Origin: Burkholderiales bacterium
Lineage (GTDB): Bacteria > Pseudomonadota > Gammaproteobacteria > Burkholderiales > Burkholderiaceae_C
Reading direction: 5' to 3'
Assembly: GCA_017307855.1 (NCBI GenBank)
Contig: JAFKGD010000010.1
Location: forward strand, 124,001-188,000
DNA: 64,000 bases
Position numbers and translations under genes: made by a program. The notes under the pieces were generated by a model. It was not told the DNA's origin, made no database searches, and saw nothing but the letters and a program-made list of their open reading frames with translations. Positions 40,959 to 50,700 of the stretch are shown here, piece after piece. Position 1 is the stretch's first letter; each line of letters opens with the position of its first letter.

Positions 40959-42137
40959 TCAGGCGCAGAGCTGCTCGATCTCGGCGGGCGCGCAGCCCAG
41001 CTCTGCAAGGACCTGCCGGGTGTGTTCGCCCAGGCGCGGCGGCGGTGCGCTGTCGGCCGCCTCGTGGCCGCGCCCGGTGAAGCCCGCGCCCAGCACCTGC
41101 GTCAACTGTCCGTCGGGCAGGCGCACGTTGCGCCTGAGCCCACGCTGGGCCACCTGCGGATGCTCCAGCGCTTCGTGCACCTCGCGCACGGCGCTGGCGG
41201 CCACGCCCGCGCGTCCGAGCCGCAGCTCCCATTCGAGCGCCGTGTGCCTTGCCAGCGTGGCGATCAGTTCGCTGCGCAATGCGGCGCCGTTCTTCTGGCG
41301 TGCGTGGCGGTCCAGGAAACGCTCGTCCTCCGGCAGGTCGCTGCGTTCGATGGCGTGGCAGAACTTCTCGAACTGGTCCTGGCGCACCACACCCAGCGTG
41401 ATCTCTCCTGACGCGGTGGGAAAGGTGTCGGCGGTCGGCGAATTGCTGTAGCCCAGGTTGCCCTGTTTGCGCGGGCGCACGCCGGCCGCCAGGCACGGTC
41501 CGGCCACCGAGACCATCATCACCAGCGCCGCATCGAGCATGGCGACGTCCACCATCTGCCCCTGGCCCGTGCGCGCGCGCTCGAGCAGCGCGGCCGTGGT
41601 GGCGAATGCGGCGAGCAGGCCGGTGAATGTGTCGACGATGGGAAAGCCCACGCGCATGGACGGACTGCCGGCCTCGCCGGACAGCGTCATCAGGCCCGAC
41701 ATGCTCTGGATGATCTGGTCGATGGCCGGATGGCCCTTGAGCGGCCCGGCCTGGCCAAAGCCCGACACCGAGCAGTAGACGATGTCCGGCCGGAGGGCGC
41801 GGCACGCGTCGTAGCCCAGGCCCAGCCGGTCCATCACGCCGGGCCGGAAGTTCTCCATCACCACATCGGCGCGGGCGACCAGCCGGCGTGCGATGTCCAG
41901 GTGGTCACCGCGCTTGAGGTCGAGCACGATCGACCGCTTGCCCGCGTTGACCGAGACGAACGAAGGCGCCAGCCCGTCCGCGAAAGCCTGGCCGCCGTAG
42001 TTGCGCATGGTGTCGCCAGCGGCGGATTCGACTTTGATCACGTCCGCGCCCTGAAGTGCGAGGTGGTTGGTGGCGATGGGACCCGCCAGCACGTGCGTGA
42101 AGTCCAGCACCTGGATGCCCTTGAGCGCTTGGGTCAT
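40959..42137 (-). CDS. CaiB/BaiF family CoA-transferase (family III)
   Basis: Transfers CoA between organic acids through an aspartyl-CoA intermediate. The 392-residue protein has the N-terminal GIQVLDFTHVLAGP, the NAGKRSIVLDLK motif, and the catalytic-Asp segment MVDVAMLDAALV (Asp near residue 197). It is second in the operon, 12 bp after the hydratase gene, and would activate a carboxylic acid for the hydratase. Substrate is not known. Confidence 0.92.
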   Translation of the reverse strand: MTQALKGIQVLDFTHVLAGPIATNHLALQGADVIKVESAAGDTMRNYGGQAFADGLAPSFVSVNAGKRSIVLDLKRGDHLDIARRLVARADVVMENFRPGVMDRLGLGYDACRALRPDIVYCSVSGFGQAGPLKGHPAIDQIIQSMSGLMTLSGEAGSPSMRVGFPIVDTFTGLLAAFATTAALLERARTGQGQMVDVAMLDAALVMMVSVAGPCLAAGVRPRKQGNLGYSNSPTADTFPTASGEITLGVVRQDQFEKFCHAIERSDLPEDERFLDRHARQKNGAALRSELIATLARHTALEWELRLGRAGVAASAVREVHEALEHPQVAQRGLRRNVRLPDGQLTQVLGAGFTGRGHEAADSAPPPRLGEHTRQVLAELGCAPAEIEQLCA

Positions 42138-42149
42138 TCCATTGCTCCG

Positions 42150-42938
42150 TCAGTCGGCCACGCGCGGGTAGTCGCCGGTGAACGACGGCTGGCGCTTCTC
42201 CGCAAAGGCGCGCTTGGCCTCGCGGCCGTCGGGCGTGAGGCCCAGGTACCGCTGCATGGGGCCGCCGGCCTCCAGATGCGTGGTGAAGCCGGCGTTGTCC
42301 AGCAGCAGGTTGGTGGCGCTCTTGGTGTAGCGGATGGCCAGCGGAGGCAGGGCGGCGAGCGCCTGCGCATAGTCCTCGACCGCCGCGTCGAAGTCGGCCG
42401 CGCTGGCGACGCGGTTGATCAGGCCCCAGTCGAGCGCCTGCTGCGCGTCGATCTTGCGGCCCAGCAGCGACATCTCGAGCGAGCGCGCGCGGCCCACCGT
42501 GAACACAAACGCCCCGCCGCTGTGGTTGCCGGCCTGGATTTCGCGCATCTGGAAGTACGCGGTGTCCACCGCGACGATCAGGTCGCACGCGGTGGCCAGG
42601 TAGCAGCCGCCACCGATGGCCGGTCCGTTGACGGCGGCCACCACTGGCTTGAAGTTGCGCTGGATGCGCTGGCGCGCCGCCACATTCCACCGGCCATAGG
42701 CATCGATGGCGCGCGCGTCGGCGCTGCGGGTGAAGCGCAGGTCCTGCCCTGCGCTGAACATGTCGCCGGCGCCCGTGAGGACGGCGCACCGGCAGGCCGG
42801 ATCGTCCTCGACCTCGTCGAAGGCGCGCACCAGCTCGCGGAACATGTCGAGATCGTGCGCGTTGCGCACTTCGGGACGATTGAGGATGACGCGCCAGACG
42901 CCGTCGGCGCGCTTGTCGATGTGAAGGCTGTTGAACAT
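42150..42938 (-). CDS. Enoyl-CoA hydratase/isomerase family protein
   Basis: Crotonase-fold enzyme of 262 residues. Oxyanion-hole motifs are AGDMFSAGQDLRF (about 61-73) and NGPAIGGGCYLATACD (about 101-116). Start ATG at 42938 is chosen because GGAG lies 8 bp upstream and the crotonase N-terminus is then complete; a longer in-frame start at 43001 would cover the promoter. It is first in an operon with a CoA-transferase and a Bug protein, suggesting catabolism of an unsaturated or aromatic carboxylate through CoA esters. Confidence 0.9.
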   Translation of the reverse strand: MFNSLHIDKRADGVWRVILNRPEVRNAHDLDMFRELVRAFDEVEDDPACRCAVLTGAGDMFSAGQDLRFTRSADARAIDAYGRWNVAARQRIQRNFKPVVAAVNGPAIGGGCYLATACDLIVAVDTAYFQMREIQAGNHSGGAFVFTVGRARSLEMSLLGRKIDAQQALDWGLINRVASAADFDAAVEDYAQALAALPPLAIRYTKSATNLLLDNAGFTTHLEAGGPMQRYLGLTPDGREAKRAFAEKRQPSFTGDYPRVAD

Positions 42939-42961
42939 GTCTTTGGCTCCGTGATGCCAAA

Positions 42962-42991
42962 AGTATGTTTTGCAGCCTGAGGCGCAGGCAA
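42962..42991 (-). promoter_or_regulatory. Candidate sigma-70 promoter of the hydratase-CaiB-Bug operon
   Basis: On the minus strand TTGCCT (42991-42986) and CATACT (42967-42962) are 18 bp apart. The predicted transcription start near 42955 gives a leader of about 17 nt that still contains the GGAG ribosome site. The spacer holds a small GCCTG/CAGGC inverted repeat. Confidence 0.5.
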
Positions 42992-43010
42992 TGGCCGGCA
43001 TACCTCAATT

Positions 43011-43040
43011 CATGGATGTGAAAATGTTTTCACATCCATG
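43011..43040. promoter_or_regulatory. Perfect 30-bp palindrome, likely operator
   Basis: Arms CATGGATGTGAAAA and TTTTCACATCCATG, 14 bp each, surround a 2-bp centre (TG). It lies 72 bp upstream of the hydratase start and about 70 bp before its predicted transcription start, in the position of an activator site. It is also 97 bp after the luxR-type gene. No T-run follows on either strand, so it is not a classic terminator. Confidence 0.7.
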
Positions 43041-43137
43041 CAGGATGGATCAGGGTTTTACCAGGGTGGCGTGCGCCAGCGCCACGCGGCGTTCGCGTTC
43101 TCGTTCGCGCTGGCGGCCGGCGCGCCGAACCGAGCCG

Positions 43138-44121
43138 CTACTGCGCCTCGCGCAGCGCCTCGATCAGCCCGGCCACGTGGGCGACGCCGAGCTTGCCGTA
43201 CACCGAGCGGATCTGGTTGCGCACCGTGGCTGGTGAGCGCTGCAGCACGCGTGCGATCTCCTTGTAGGTGTCGCCGCGCGCCATCAGCGTGGCGACGGTG
43301 CGCTCGCGTGGCGTCAGGCGGTCGGCGCGGCAGCGCGGGCGAGCCGTCACGAACATCAGTCCGTGATCGATGCGCTGCGATATCACCACGTCGCCACCGG
43401 CCAGTGCGGCATGCCCGCGCAGGAAATGCTCGAGCACCGGCGCGGGCAGCCGGCCGGCGGGGCCGTGAGGCCATTCGCGCCGCCGCAGCTCGTCGAACGC
43501 CTCGTCGGCGTGATAGATCACGCCGCGCAGGTCGCAGATGGCCGTGCCGCGCCCGGCGCGCGCGGGTGACTGCAGCCGGTCGAGGTGGGCGATGCGGTTG
43601 AGCGTCAGCGCCTGCATGACGTGCGGCGCCAGCAGCGAGAGCAGCTCGCGCTCGGCTGGCCGGCAGTGCGCATCCTCGTCTTCGCGGAACAGCGTGATCC
43701 AGTGCACGAAATCGGTGGCCGCGTCGAAGTCGCTGGTGATGAAGAAGTTGGCCTGCCCGTGGCGCCGGCCGTGTTCGCGCAACTCGGCCTGTGCGGGCTG
43801 GTCGAACCAGTGGTTGGCGTTGAATCCCAGCGTATGGCGCGGGCGCGCGCCGGCCTGCTGCGCCGCGGTGTCGAGGTGCTTGAGCCGCTCGTAGCCCGCC
43901 AGCATTTCCTCGGACTGGCGGTGCAGGTGAATGGTGTGGATGTCGATGCCGTGGGGCGTGCTGGTGGCCGTGCCCCACATCGACGAATCGAAGGGCAGCA
44001 CGCTGCGCACCAGGGCGAGGGTGGCGTCCTGGAACTGGTCGAGCGGACGTTCATGCGACAGCCGGTACAGACGCAGCAGCAGATCGCTGAACCCGGCCGG
44101 TGCGCAGAGCGGGGGTGTCAT
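43138..44121 (-). CDS. LuxR-type helix-turn-helix transcriptional regulator
   Basis: 327-residue regulator. The C-terminal 60 residues form a GerE/LuxR HTH: LTPRERTVATLMARGDTYKEIARVLQRSPATVRNQI, cited by LTPRERTVATL and SPATVRNQIRSVYGKLG. The N-terminal 260 residues have no recognised autoinducer or response-regulator receiver motif, though a GAF/PAS-like sensor is possible. It stands alone, upstream of the hydratase operon on the same strand with a 199-bp gap, and may control it. Confidence 0.85.
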   Translation of the reverse strand: MTPPLCAPAGFSDLLLRLYRLSHERPLDQFQDATLALVRSVLPFDSSMWGTATSTPHGIDIHTIHLHRQSEEMLAGYERLKHLDTAAQQAGARPRHTLGFNANHWFDQPAQAELREHGRRHGQANFFITSDFDAATDFVHWITLFREDEDAHCRPAERELLSLLAPHVMQALTLNRIAHLDRLQSPARAGRGTAICDLRGVIYHADEAFDELRRREWPHGPAGRLPAPVLEHFLRGHAALAGGDVVISQRIDHGLMFVTARPRCRADRLTPRERTVATLMARGDTYKEIARVLQRSPATVRNQIRSVYGKLGVAHVAGLIEALREAQ

Positions 44122-44235
44122 GGCAGCGCTTCTTGATGGAGTTGTTTCGCGGGCCGGATGGCAGGGCCATCATGCGCCCGTTACCGGGGAGCGCGCAATC
44201 ACGCGTTTGCAGGAGGCCGCGCGGTCGTGGCGGCG

Positions 44236-44861
44236 TCAGGCCGCGGCCAGACGGGCGAAGTCGGCCGGCGTGGCGAACACATGGGCCGGATCCGCGCCAC
44301 GCAGCGTGCCGGCGTCGTTATAGCCCCAGGTCACGGCGCAGAAGGCCATGCCCGCTTCGCGTGCGGCTTCGGCGTCGCGCAGTTCGTCGCCGACGTAGAC
44401 CGCTTCGGCGGGCGTGCAGGCCGTGTGGCGCAGGATGCGCCGCAGGCGCTGCGGCTTGCCGAACAGGCCGGTGCCGCATTCGAGCGCGCGCATGCGCGCC
44501 ACCAGATCGTCGCCCAGCACGGCGCGCACGTTGTCTTCCGTGTTGGAACTGGCGATGGCCAGATCGATGCCTGCATCCAGCAACTGCCGCAACGCCTGGG
44601 GCACGCCCTCGAAGGGCTTCACCTCGGCGATGCGGCCGGACACGATGCGGCGCAAGTCCATCGCCACGGCCGGCACCCGCCACAGCGGCAGGCGCAGCTC
44701 GCGCAGCACCTGCGAAGCGCCCAGGCGGCGCAGCCGTTCATGCTCGCCGGCGCCGATCGTGCGGAAGCGGTGCCGCACGGCCAGCGTGTTGACCGACTGC
44801 GCGAACACCGCCCACGAATCGGCCAGCGTGCCGTCGAAGTCGAAGATCGCCAGCCGGACGC

Positions 44862-44865
<4 letters not shown>
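44236..44865 (-). CDS. HAD family hydrolase, phosphoglycolate phosphatase-like
   Basis: Cytoplasmic phosphatase of the haloacid dehalogenase superfamily, 209 residues. Motif I FDFDGTLADS (residues 8-17) gives the nucleophile Asp, motif II is ASSNTED, motif III Lys is in GKPQRL, and motif IV is VGDELRDAEAA. The ATG at 44865 overlaps the stop of the upstream ATPase gene (ATGA). The substrate is not defined; it may remove phosphate from a metabolite by-product. Confidence 0.88.
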
Positions 44866-45520
<655 letters not shown>

Positions 45521-45524
<4 letters not shown>

Positions 45525-46492
45525 GGCGCACTGTCCTGCGTGCCATGCACGTGCTGCCGCACCTGCGCCAGCAGCCGCGGCAGCGCATCGGGCGCGTCGC
45601 AGGCGATCACGCGGCGCTCGGGCATGCTGCGCAGCCAGGTGATCTGGCGCTTGGCCAGCTGGCGCGTGGCGGCGATGCCGCGTTCGCGCAGCACAGACAG
45701 CGCAACGGGCTTGCCAGCGGCCTGCGAGTCCAGCCATTCCCACGACTGGCGGTAGCCCACGCAGCGCATCGACGGCAGGTCGGCGTGCAGGTCGCCGCGC
45801 GCGCGCAGGGTGCGCACTTCGTCGAGCAGGCCACTGTCCAGCATGGTGTCGAAGCGCGCGGCGATGCGCTCGTGCAGCCAGGCGCGGTCGGCCGGTTCGA
45901 GCGAGAGCAGCGGAGGGGCGTCGTCGCGCCGCTTGCGCGCGGTGAAGAACGACGACAGCGGCCGGCCGGTGGCGTGCCACACCTCCAGCGCGCGCTGGAT
46001 GCGCTGGCTGTCGCCGGGCGCCAGGCGCGCGGCCGTGAGCGGGTCGACCTGCGCCAGCTCGGCGTGCATGGCGGGCCAGCCGCGTGCGGCAGCCTGCGCG
46101 TCCAGCCGGGCACGCAGGATGGCGTCGGCTCGCGGTAGGTCGTCCAGGCCCTCGAACAGCGCCTTGAAGTAGAGCATGGTGCCGCCAGCCAGCAGCGCGA
46201 TGCGGCCGCGCGCGTGGATGCCGGCGATCAGCGCGCGCGCATCGGCCACGAACTCGGCCGCCGAATAGGCCTGCGACGGATCCCGGATGTCGATGAGATG
46301 GTGCGGCACGGCGGCGCGCTCCGCCGCGGTGGGCTTGGCGGTGCCGATGTCCATGCCGCGATAGACCAGGGCCGAGTCGACCGAGATCACTTCGGTTGGA
46401 AATTCGGCCGCGATGGCCAGCGTGGCCGCCGTCTTGCCGGAAGCCGTGGGCCCGGCCAGGGCGAGCGTGATGCCGGGGCGGGTATCGGCCAT
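45521..46492 (-). CDS. miaA: tRNA dimethylallyltransferase
   Basis: Adds dimethylallyl to N6 of A37 in UNN-decoding tRNAs. The 323-residue product has the P-loop GPTASGKT (14-21), [16 protein letters not shown] with the catalytic Asp, the [14 protein letters not shown] region and the [12 protein letters not shown] insertion contacting tRNA. It is coupled by ATGA to the ATPase gene downstream and preceded by a transporter gene. Length is normal. Confidence 0.96.
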
Positions 46493-46508
46493 GGGGCGCC
46501 TTCCCGCC

Positions 46509-47750
46509 TCAGTCGGCGCGCGGCGCGCCGTGGCGGCGCACCAGCGTCCACGCGGCCAGTGCGATGCACAGGCACCAGAAGCTCATGCCCTCGACCATGG
46601 GCATCACCGTGCCGTCCAGCCGCCAGCCCATCCACAGGCCGATGGCGAAGGCCAGCAGCATCATGAAGAAGCCGTTGAGCGCCGACGCCGCGCCAGCCGC
46701 GCGCGGAAACGGGCCCACCGCGCCGCTCTGGCTGCAGGGCTGGTGCACGCCGTGCGCCAGCATGAACAGCAGCATGGGCAGCAGCAGCGCCCACAGGCTC
46801 TCGCGCACGCCGGCCGCGGCCAGGCCCGCCATGATCAGGCCGGCCGCGAGCGTGCAGCAGGCCGCCAGCGCCACCGAGCGCTGCACGCCCAGCCGCACCA
46901 GCAGCCGCCGGCACACCATCGTGCCCGCCACGTACACGGCCGACACGCAGAACAGCGCCGCGCCGTACTGCAGCCGCGACAGCCCCAGCACACCGATCAG
47001 CACGAACGACGACGAAGCGAGAAAGGTGAACAGCGCGCCGTACGACGCCGAGGCCAGTGCGCTGTAAGCCAGGAAGGTGGGATTGCGCACGATGGTGCCC
47101 CAGGTGCGCAGCAGCGTGGCGGGCTCCAGCGCACGCGGATTCAACTGCGGCAGCGTCTCGGCAAAGCGCAGCGCGATCAGCGCCAGGCTGGCCGCGCCGA
47201 ACAGCGCCAGCGCCAGCAGTGCTGCGCGCCAGCCCAGCAGGTCGGCCAGCACGCTACCCAGCGGGACCGCCAGGCAGGCGATCACGCCCAGCCCCGTGAG
47301 GCCGCGCGACATGGCGCGCGCGCCCTGCTCGGGCGTGTAGAGATCGCGCACCACCGCGCGTGCGCACATCACGGCCGCGCCCATGGCCGCGCCCTGCACG
47401 GTGCGCGCGACGATCAGCAGCACCATGTCGGGCGCCAGCGCACCCAGCACCGACGCGAGCGTGTACGCCGCCAGGCCCCACAGCAGCACGGGGCGGCGGC
47501 CGAACCGGTCCGACAGCGGCCCCCACACCAGCTGGGAGATGCCGAAGGCCAGCAGCAACGCCGACAGCGTGAGCTGCGACTGCGCCACCGGCGCGCCCAG
47601 CTCCACGGTCAGCGCCGGCAGCGCGGGCAGGTAGAGGTCGGTGGTGACGGGCTGGATGCCCAGCAGCAGGGTGAGCACCAGCACGACGAGCGAATCGGGC
47701 ATGGGCATGGCGCGCGGCACGCCGGCCTGAGCGCGGAAGGCGGAAGACAT
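46509..47750 (-). CDS. MFS transporter, Bcr/CflA family drug exporter
   Basis: 413-residue inner-membrane exporter with 12 predicted helices. The first-helix motif [11 protein letters not shown], motif [15 protein letters not shown] and motif C-like stretch [19 protein letters not shown] are typical of the Bcr/CflA drug-resistance group. It is encoded 16 bp upstream of miaA on the same strand. Substrate unknown; no local regulator is seen. Confidence 0.88.
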   Translation of the reverse strand: MSSAFRAQAGVPRAMPMPDSLVVLVLTLLLGIQPVTTDLYLPALPALTVELGAPVAQSQLTLSALLLAFGISQLVWGPLSDRFGRRPVLLWGLAAYTLASVLGALAPDMVLLIVARTVQGAAMGAAVMCARAVVRDLYTPEQGARAMSRGLTGLGVIACLAVPLGSVLADLLGWRAALLALALFGAASLALIALRFAETLPQLNPRALEPATLLRTWGTIVRNPTFLAYSALASASYGALFTFLASSSFVLIGVLGLSRLQYGAALFCVSAVYVAGTMVCRRLLVRLGVQRSVALAACCTLAAGLIMAGLAAAGVRESLWALLLPMLLFMLAHGVHQPCSQSGAVGPFPRAAGAASALNGFFMMLLAFAIGLWMGWRLDGTVMPMVEGMSFWCLCIALAAWTLVRRHGAPRAD

Positions 47751-47816
47751 CCGGTCGAGGTTAGCAGAAGGTGGCGCGTGCGACGCTACCGGCAGGCCAT
47801 GCCCCGCCCGCGTGCG

Positions 47817-48716
47817 TCAGAGCGCCGAGGCCTGCAGCGTGTCGGCCGCCTGCGGCTGGAACGCGGGCTGCTCGCCGAACAGCGTGCGCAGCGCCTCGCG
47901 GTACTGCGTGTGGCCGATGGTGTTGGTGCTGAAATGCGAGCCGCCCTCCACCAGCACGAACAGCTTCGGGCCCACGGCGGCTTCGTAGAGCTTCCTGCCC
48001 AGCGAGGGGAGGATCAGGTTGTCGGCCGAGCCGTGCACCACCATCAGCGGCGAGCCGATGCGACTGACCTTGGCCGTCGATTCGAAGCGCTGCGTGATCA
48101 GGCCCGACAGCGGCAGCCAGCCCCACTTGAAGGTGCTGACCACTTCGGGGATCGAGGTGAACGTGCCTTCGACGATGGTGCCGGCCTCGTCCTTCACCTG
48201 CGCGGCCAGGTCGATGCCGATGGCGCCACCCAGCGAGTGGCCGAAGATGTAACGCGGCCGGCCGGGATAGTTCTTCGCCAGCCAGTCCCACGCGGCGCGC
48301 GCGTCTTCGTAGGCGGTCTTCTCCGAGGGCAGCAGCGACGTGCTCTTGCCGAAGCCCCGGTAGTCGATGGCCAGCACCGAGAAGCCCAGCTCCTGCATGC
48401 GGCGGATGCGCGGCGCCGAGCCGGCCACGTTCCACTTGGCGCCATGCAGGAACAGCAGCACGGGACCCAGCGCGCCGGCTTCGGGCGGGCCGTCCATCCA
48501 CAGGCCGTGCAGCCGCGTGGATTCGCCCGAAACGCGCGAATCGAAGTCGATCCAGACGTCCTTCATGTCCGACGCCATGGCGGCGCTGTTGCCCCAGCTG
48601 GCGTCGCTGGGCTGGAAGATCCACTGGCGCTGTTTCTCGTCAAGCGACGAGCATCCCGCCAGCAACAGCAGGGCAGCGAACATGGCGACGAGGGGGTGGC
48701 GCAGCAGGCGGCTCAT
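47817..48716 (-). CDS. Alpha/beta hydrolase lipoprotein
   Basis: 299-residue hydrolase with a lipoprotein signal (LLLLAGCSS, Cys near residue 22). The alpha/beta-fold is recognised by the oxyanion region LFLHGAKWN, the nucleophile elbow GHSLGGAIG (Ser near residue 146), an Asp in GSADN and a late His in SHFS. Start ATG 48716 gives the signal peptide; the upstream open frame is not needed. Family resembles BEM46/DUF1749-like serine hydrolases. Function is undefined. Confidence 0.85.
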   Translation of the reverse strand: MSRLLRHPLVAMFAALLLLAGCSSLDEKQRQWIFQPSDASWGNSAAMASDMKDVWIDFDSRVSGESTRLHGLWMDGPPEAGALGPVLLFLHGAKWNVAGSAPRIRRMQELGFSVLAIDYRGFGKSTSLLPSEKTAYEDARAAWDWLAKNYPGRPRYIFGHSLGGAIGIDLAAQVKDEAGTIVEGTFTSIPEVVSTFKWGWLPLSGLITQRFESTAKVSRIGSPLMVVHGSADNLILPSLGRKLYEAAVGPKLFVLVEGGSHFSTNTIGHTQYREALRTLFGEQPAFQPQAADTLQASAL

Positions 48717-48751
48717 GGGGCGACAGAGTCCGGTGATTTGACAAAGTTCAA

Positions 48752-48831
48752 GCACGTAACGTGCCGTTGCCAGACCGGTCTGACAGGGTTGACCCCGAGC
48801 GCCGCACTGTTACACGCCCAGTGTGTAACAG
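48752..48831. promoter_or_regulatory. Cluster of three palindromes upstream of the hydrolase lipoprotein gene
   Basis: In 80 bp there are GCACG-TAA-CGTGC (48752-48764), the perfect 12-mer CAGACCGGTCTG (48771-48782), and CTGTTACAC (48807-48815) paired with GTGTAACAG (48823-48831) around 7 bp. All lie in the 215-bp gene-free stretch before the alpha/beta hydrolase start and after the Mpo1-like gene. They look like operator sites, but no regulator gene is adjacent and no strong promoter box was found. Confidence 0.5.
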
Positions 48832-48931
48832 CGCCGAGGCCATGGCCGCGCGCGCTGCCTGAACATTCATGCGCGCCCGCGTGTATGTAAACGCAGGCGA
48901 TGCACCGGCGTGGAGCGCCGGCGGTGGTGCC

Positions 48932-49282
48932 TCAGAACGGGATGCGGCCCCGCCAGATGTCGCGGTACATCGCCCAGTCGCCCATGAAGCTGTAGAGCGG
49001 GCGCTTGAACGAGGCCGGCCGGTTTTTCTCGAAGCCGAAATGGCCGATCCATGCGAACCCGTAGCCGCACAGCAGACCGGCCAGCAGGAAGCCCGGGCGG
49101 CCCGTGAGCACGAGCGCGGCCAGGCAGGCCAGCGCCAGCGTCGAGCCCACGAAGTGCAGGCGCCGGCAGGTGCGGTTGGAATGCTCCGTCAGGTAGAACG
49201 GATAGAACTCGGCGAAGCTTGCGAAGCTGCGCGGGTCGGGCGCGGCGTGCGCACCGGTGGGGGATGGCGTCGTGGTGTCCAT
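48932..49282 (-). CDS. Mpo1-like (DUF962) membrane protein
   Basis: 116-residue protein with two or three helices and the family motifs FYPFYLTEHSNRTCRRLHFVGS, cited by EHSNRTCRRLHFVGS, and GFAWIGHFGFEKNRPASFKRPL, cited by WIGHFGFEKNRPA. The conserved His residues match yeast Mpo1, an Fe(II) dioxygenase that shortens 2-hydroxy fatty acids. Bacterial function is not established. It is divergent from the thioredoxin-like gene. Confidence 0.88.
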   Translation of the reverse strand: MDTTTPSPTGAHAAPDPRSFASFAEFYPFYLTEHSNRTCRRLHFVGSTLALACLAALVLTGRPGFLLAGLLCGYGFAWIGHFGFEKNRPASFKRPLYSFMGDWAMYRDIWRGRIPF

Positions 49283-49398
49283 GGCATGTCTCCTGGAGCG
49301 GGAAGGCCTCTGGCGGGCCGGTCCGTCCATTCTTGCGGCCGAGTCACAATAGTCAAGCCAGTGCGCGACAGCGCGCCGCCATTCCTGACCTGCCGCCG

Positions 49399-49749
49399 AT
49401 GACCCCGTTGCCGCCCACCTCCCGCCTGATCGCCTGCCTCTGCGCCGAATGGTGCGGTACCTGTCGCGACTGGCGCGCGCTGTTCGACGAGGTGACGGCG
49501 CGACACCCCGGCGCGCGCGTGCGCTGGATCGACATCGAGGACGAGGCCGACCTGGTGGGCGACATCGACGTCGAAACCTTTCCCACGGTGCTGGTGGTGG
49601 ATGGCGGAGAGCGCGTGCGTTTCTTCGGCCCGCTGCTGCCGCATGCGCAGACGCTGGCCCGCCTGCTCGATTCGCTCGAGCCCGGCGGCGCGGATCAGGC
49701 CGTGGATGGTGAAGTGAAGGCGCTGGCGCGGCGGCTCGCGGCGGGCTGA
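49399..49749 (+). CDS. Thioredoxin-like protein
   Basis: 116-residue cytoplasmic thioredoxin-fold protein with a WCGTC active site (CGTC, near residues 20-23; classical thioredoxin is CGPC) and a cis-proline in ETFPTVLVVDGG. There is no signal peptide. The ATG at 49399 is chosen from the fold boundary. It is convergent with cofD, whose stop is 9 bp away. The role is likely disulfide reduction of an unknown partner. Confidence 0.85.
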   Translation: MTPLPPTSRLIACLCAEWCGTCRDWRALFDEVTARHPGARVRWIDIEDEADLVGDIDVETFPTVLVVDGGERVRFFGPLLPHAQTLARLLDSLEPGGADQAVDGEVKALARRLAAG

Positions 49750-49758
49750 TCCGGCCCC

Positions 49759-50700
49759 TCAGCCGCAGCGCGCGATCAGTTCGAGCGAAGCGCGGGCCAC
49801 GCGCTCGCGCGAGTCGGCATCGGTCATCAGCGTGTCGGTCACCCCCACCCGGATGCCCAGCGCCTCGATGGCGGGCGCCTGCGCGGCATCGCGTCGGTCG
49901 AGCACCAGGCCGTCGATCAGGCCCGCGTAGCGCCGCGCCACGCCCAGCGCCGACACCTCCAGGCCCAGCTCGGCCATCATCTTGGCAGCCGGGCCCTTGA
50001 CGGCCTGGCCCGCGATGATCGGGCTCACGGCCACGCAGGGCGCGCGGCGTTGGCCGAGCCGATCGCGCAGCCCGGGCACGGCCAGCATCGGGCCGATGCT
50101 CACGAACGGATTGGAGGGGCAGATCACCCAGCCTTGCACCGCGCCGGCATCGGCCTGCCGCGCCAGCGGCGCAGCCAGCCGGGCCGTGCCCGCGCCCTCG
50201 AAGCGGATGCCGCGGCACAAGGGCTCGCAGCGCCGTCGCACGAAGTAGTCCTGAAACGCAAGCACGCCCTCGGGCGTGTCGACATGCGTGCGCACGGCGT
50301 CGTCGCTCATGGGCACGATGTCGAACGCCAGGCCCAGCGCATGCGCCATGCGCGCCGTCACCTCGGACAACGTCGCCCCCTGGCGCAGCCAGTCGGTGCG
50401 CAGCACGTGGGTGGCCAGGTCGCGGTCGCCCAGCATGAACCAGCTCTCGAAGCCCAGCTGCGGCAGGCTGTGGTGGAAGTTCCAGCTCTCGTTCTCGCGG
50501 CCCCATCCGCGCACGCTGTCGTTGAGCCCGGCCGCGGCGTAGAGCACGCTGTCGATGTCGGGGCACACGCGCAGGCCGAGGTAGTCGAAGTCGTCGCCCG
50601 TATTGACCACGGCCATGAGTTCGCCCGGCCCGCACACGCCGGCCAGGCCGCTGACGAGTTTGGCGCCGCCCACGCCGCCGGACAGTGCAACGAGGGTCAT
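49759..50700 (-). CDS. cofD: 2-phospho-L-lactate transferase (F420 biosynthesis)
   Basis: Joins the activated phospho-acid (lactyl, glyceryl or enolpyruvyl) to the deazaflavin FO to give F420-0 or its analogue. The 313 residues include SGGVGGAKL (7-15), VVNTGDDFDYLGLRVCPDID with the CofD signature NTGDDF, GDRDLATHV and a C-terminal ADSRERVARASLELI region. It is the last gene in the operon cofC-fbiC-npdG-cofE-cofD and overlaps cofE by ATGA. FbiA is the actinobacterial name. Confidence 0.95.
   Translation of the reverse strand: MTLVALSGGVGGAKLVSGLAGVCGPGELMAVVNTGDDFDYLGLRVCPDIDSVLYAAAGLNDSVRGWGRENESWNFHHSLPQLGFESWFMLGDRDLATHVLRTDWLRQGATLSEVTARMAHALGLAFDIVPMSDDAVRTHVDTPEGVLAFQDYFVRRRCEPLCRGIRFEGAGTARLAAPLARQADAGAVQGWVICPSNPFVSIGPMLAVPGLRDRLGQRRAPCVAVSPIIAGQAVKGPAAKMMAELGLEVSALGVARRYAGLIDGLVLDRRDAAQAPAIEALGIRVGVTDTLMTDADSRERVARASLELIARCG

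Noticed and set aside
43011-43040. CRP binding site or terminator for the LuxR-type gene
   Set aside because: TGTGA and TCACA are 8 bp apart instead of 6 as in CRP sites, and no T-run follows the hairpin on either strand.
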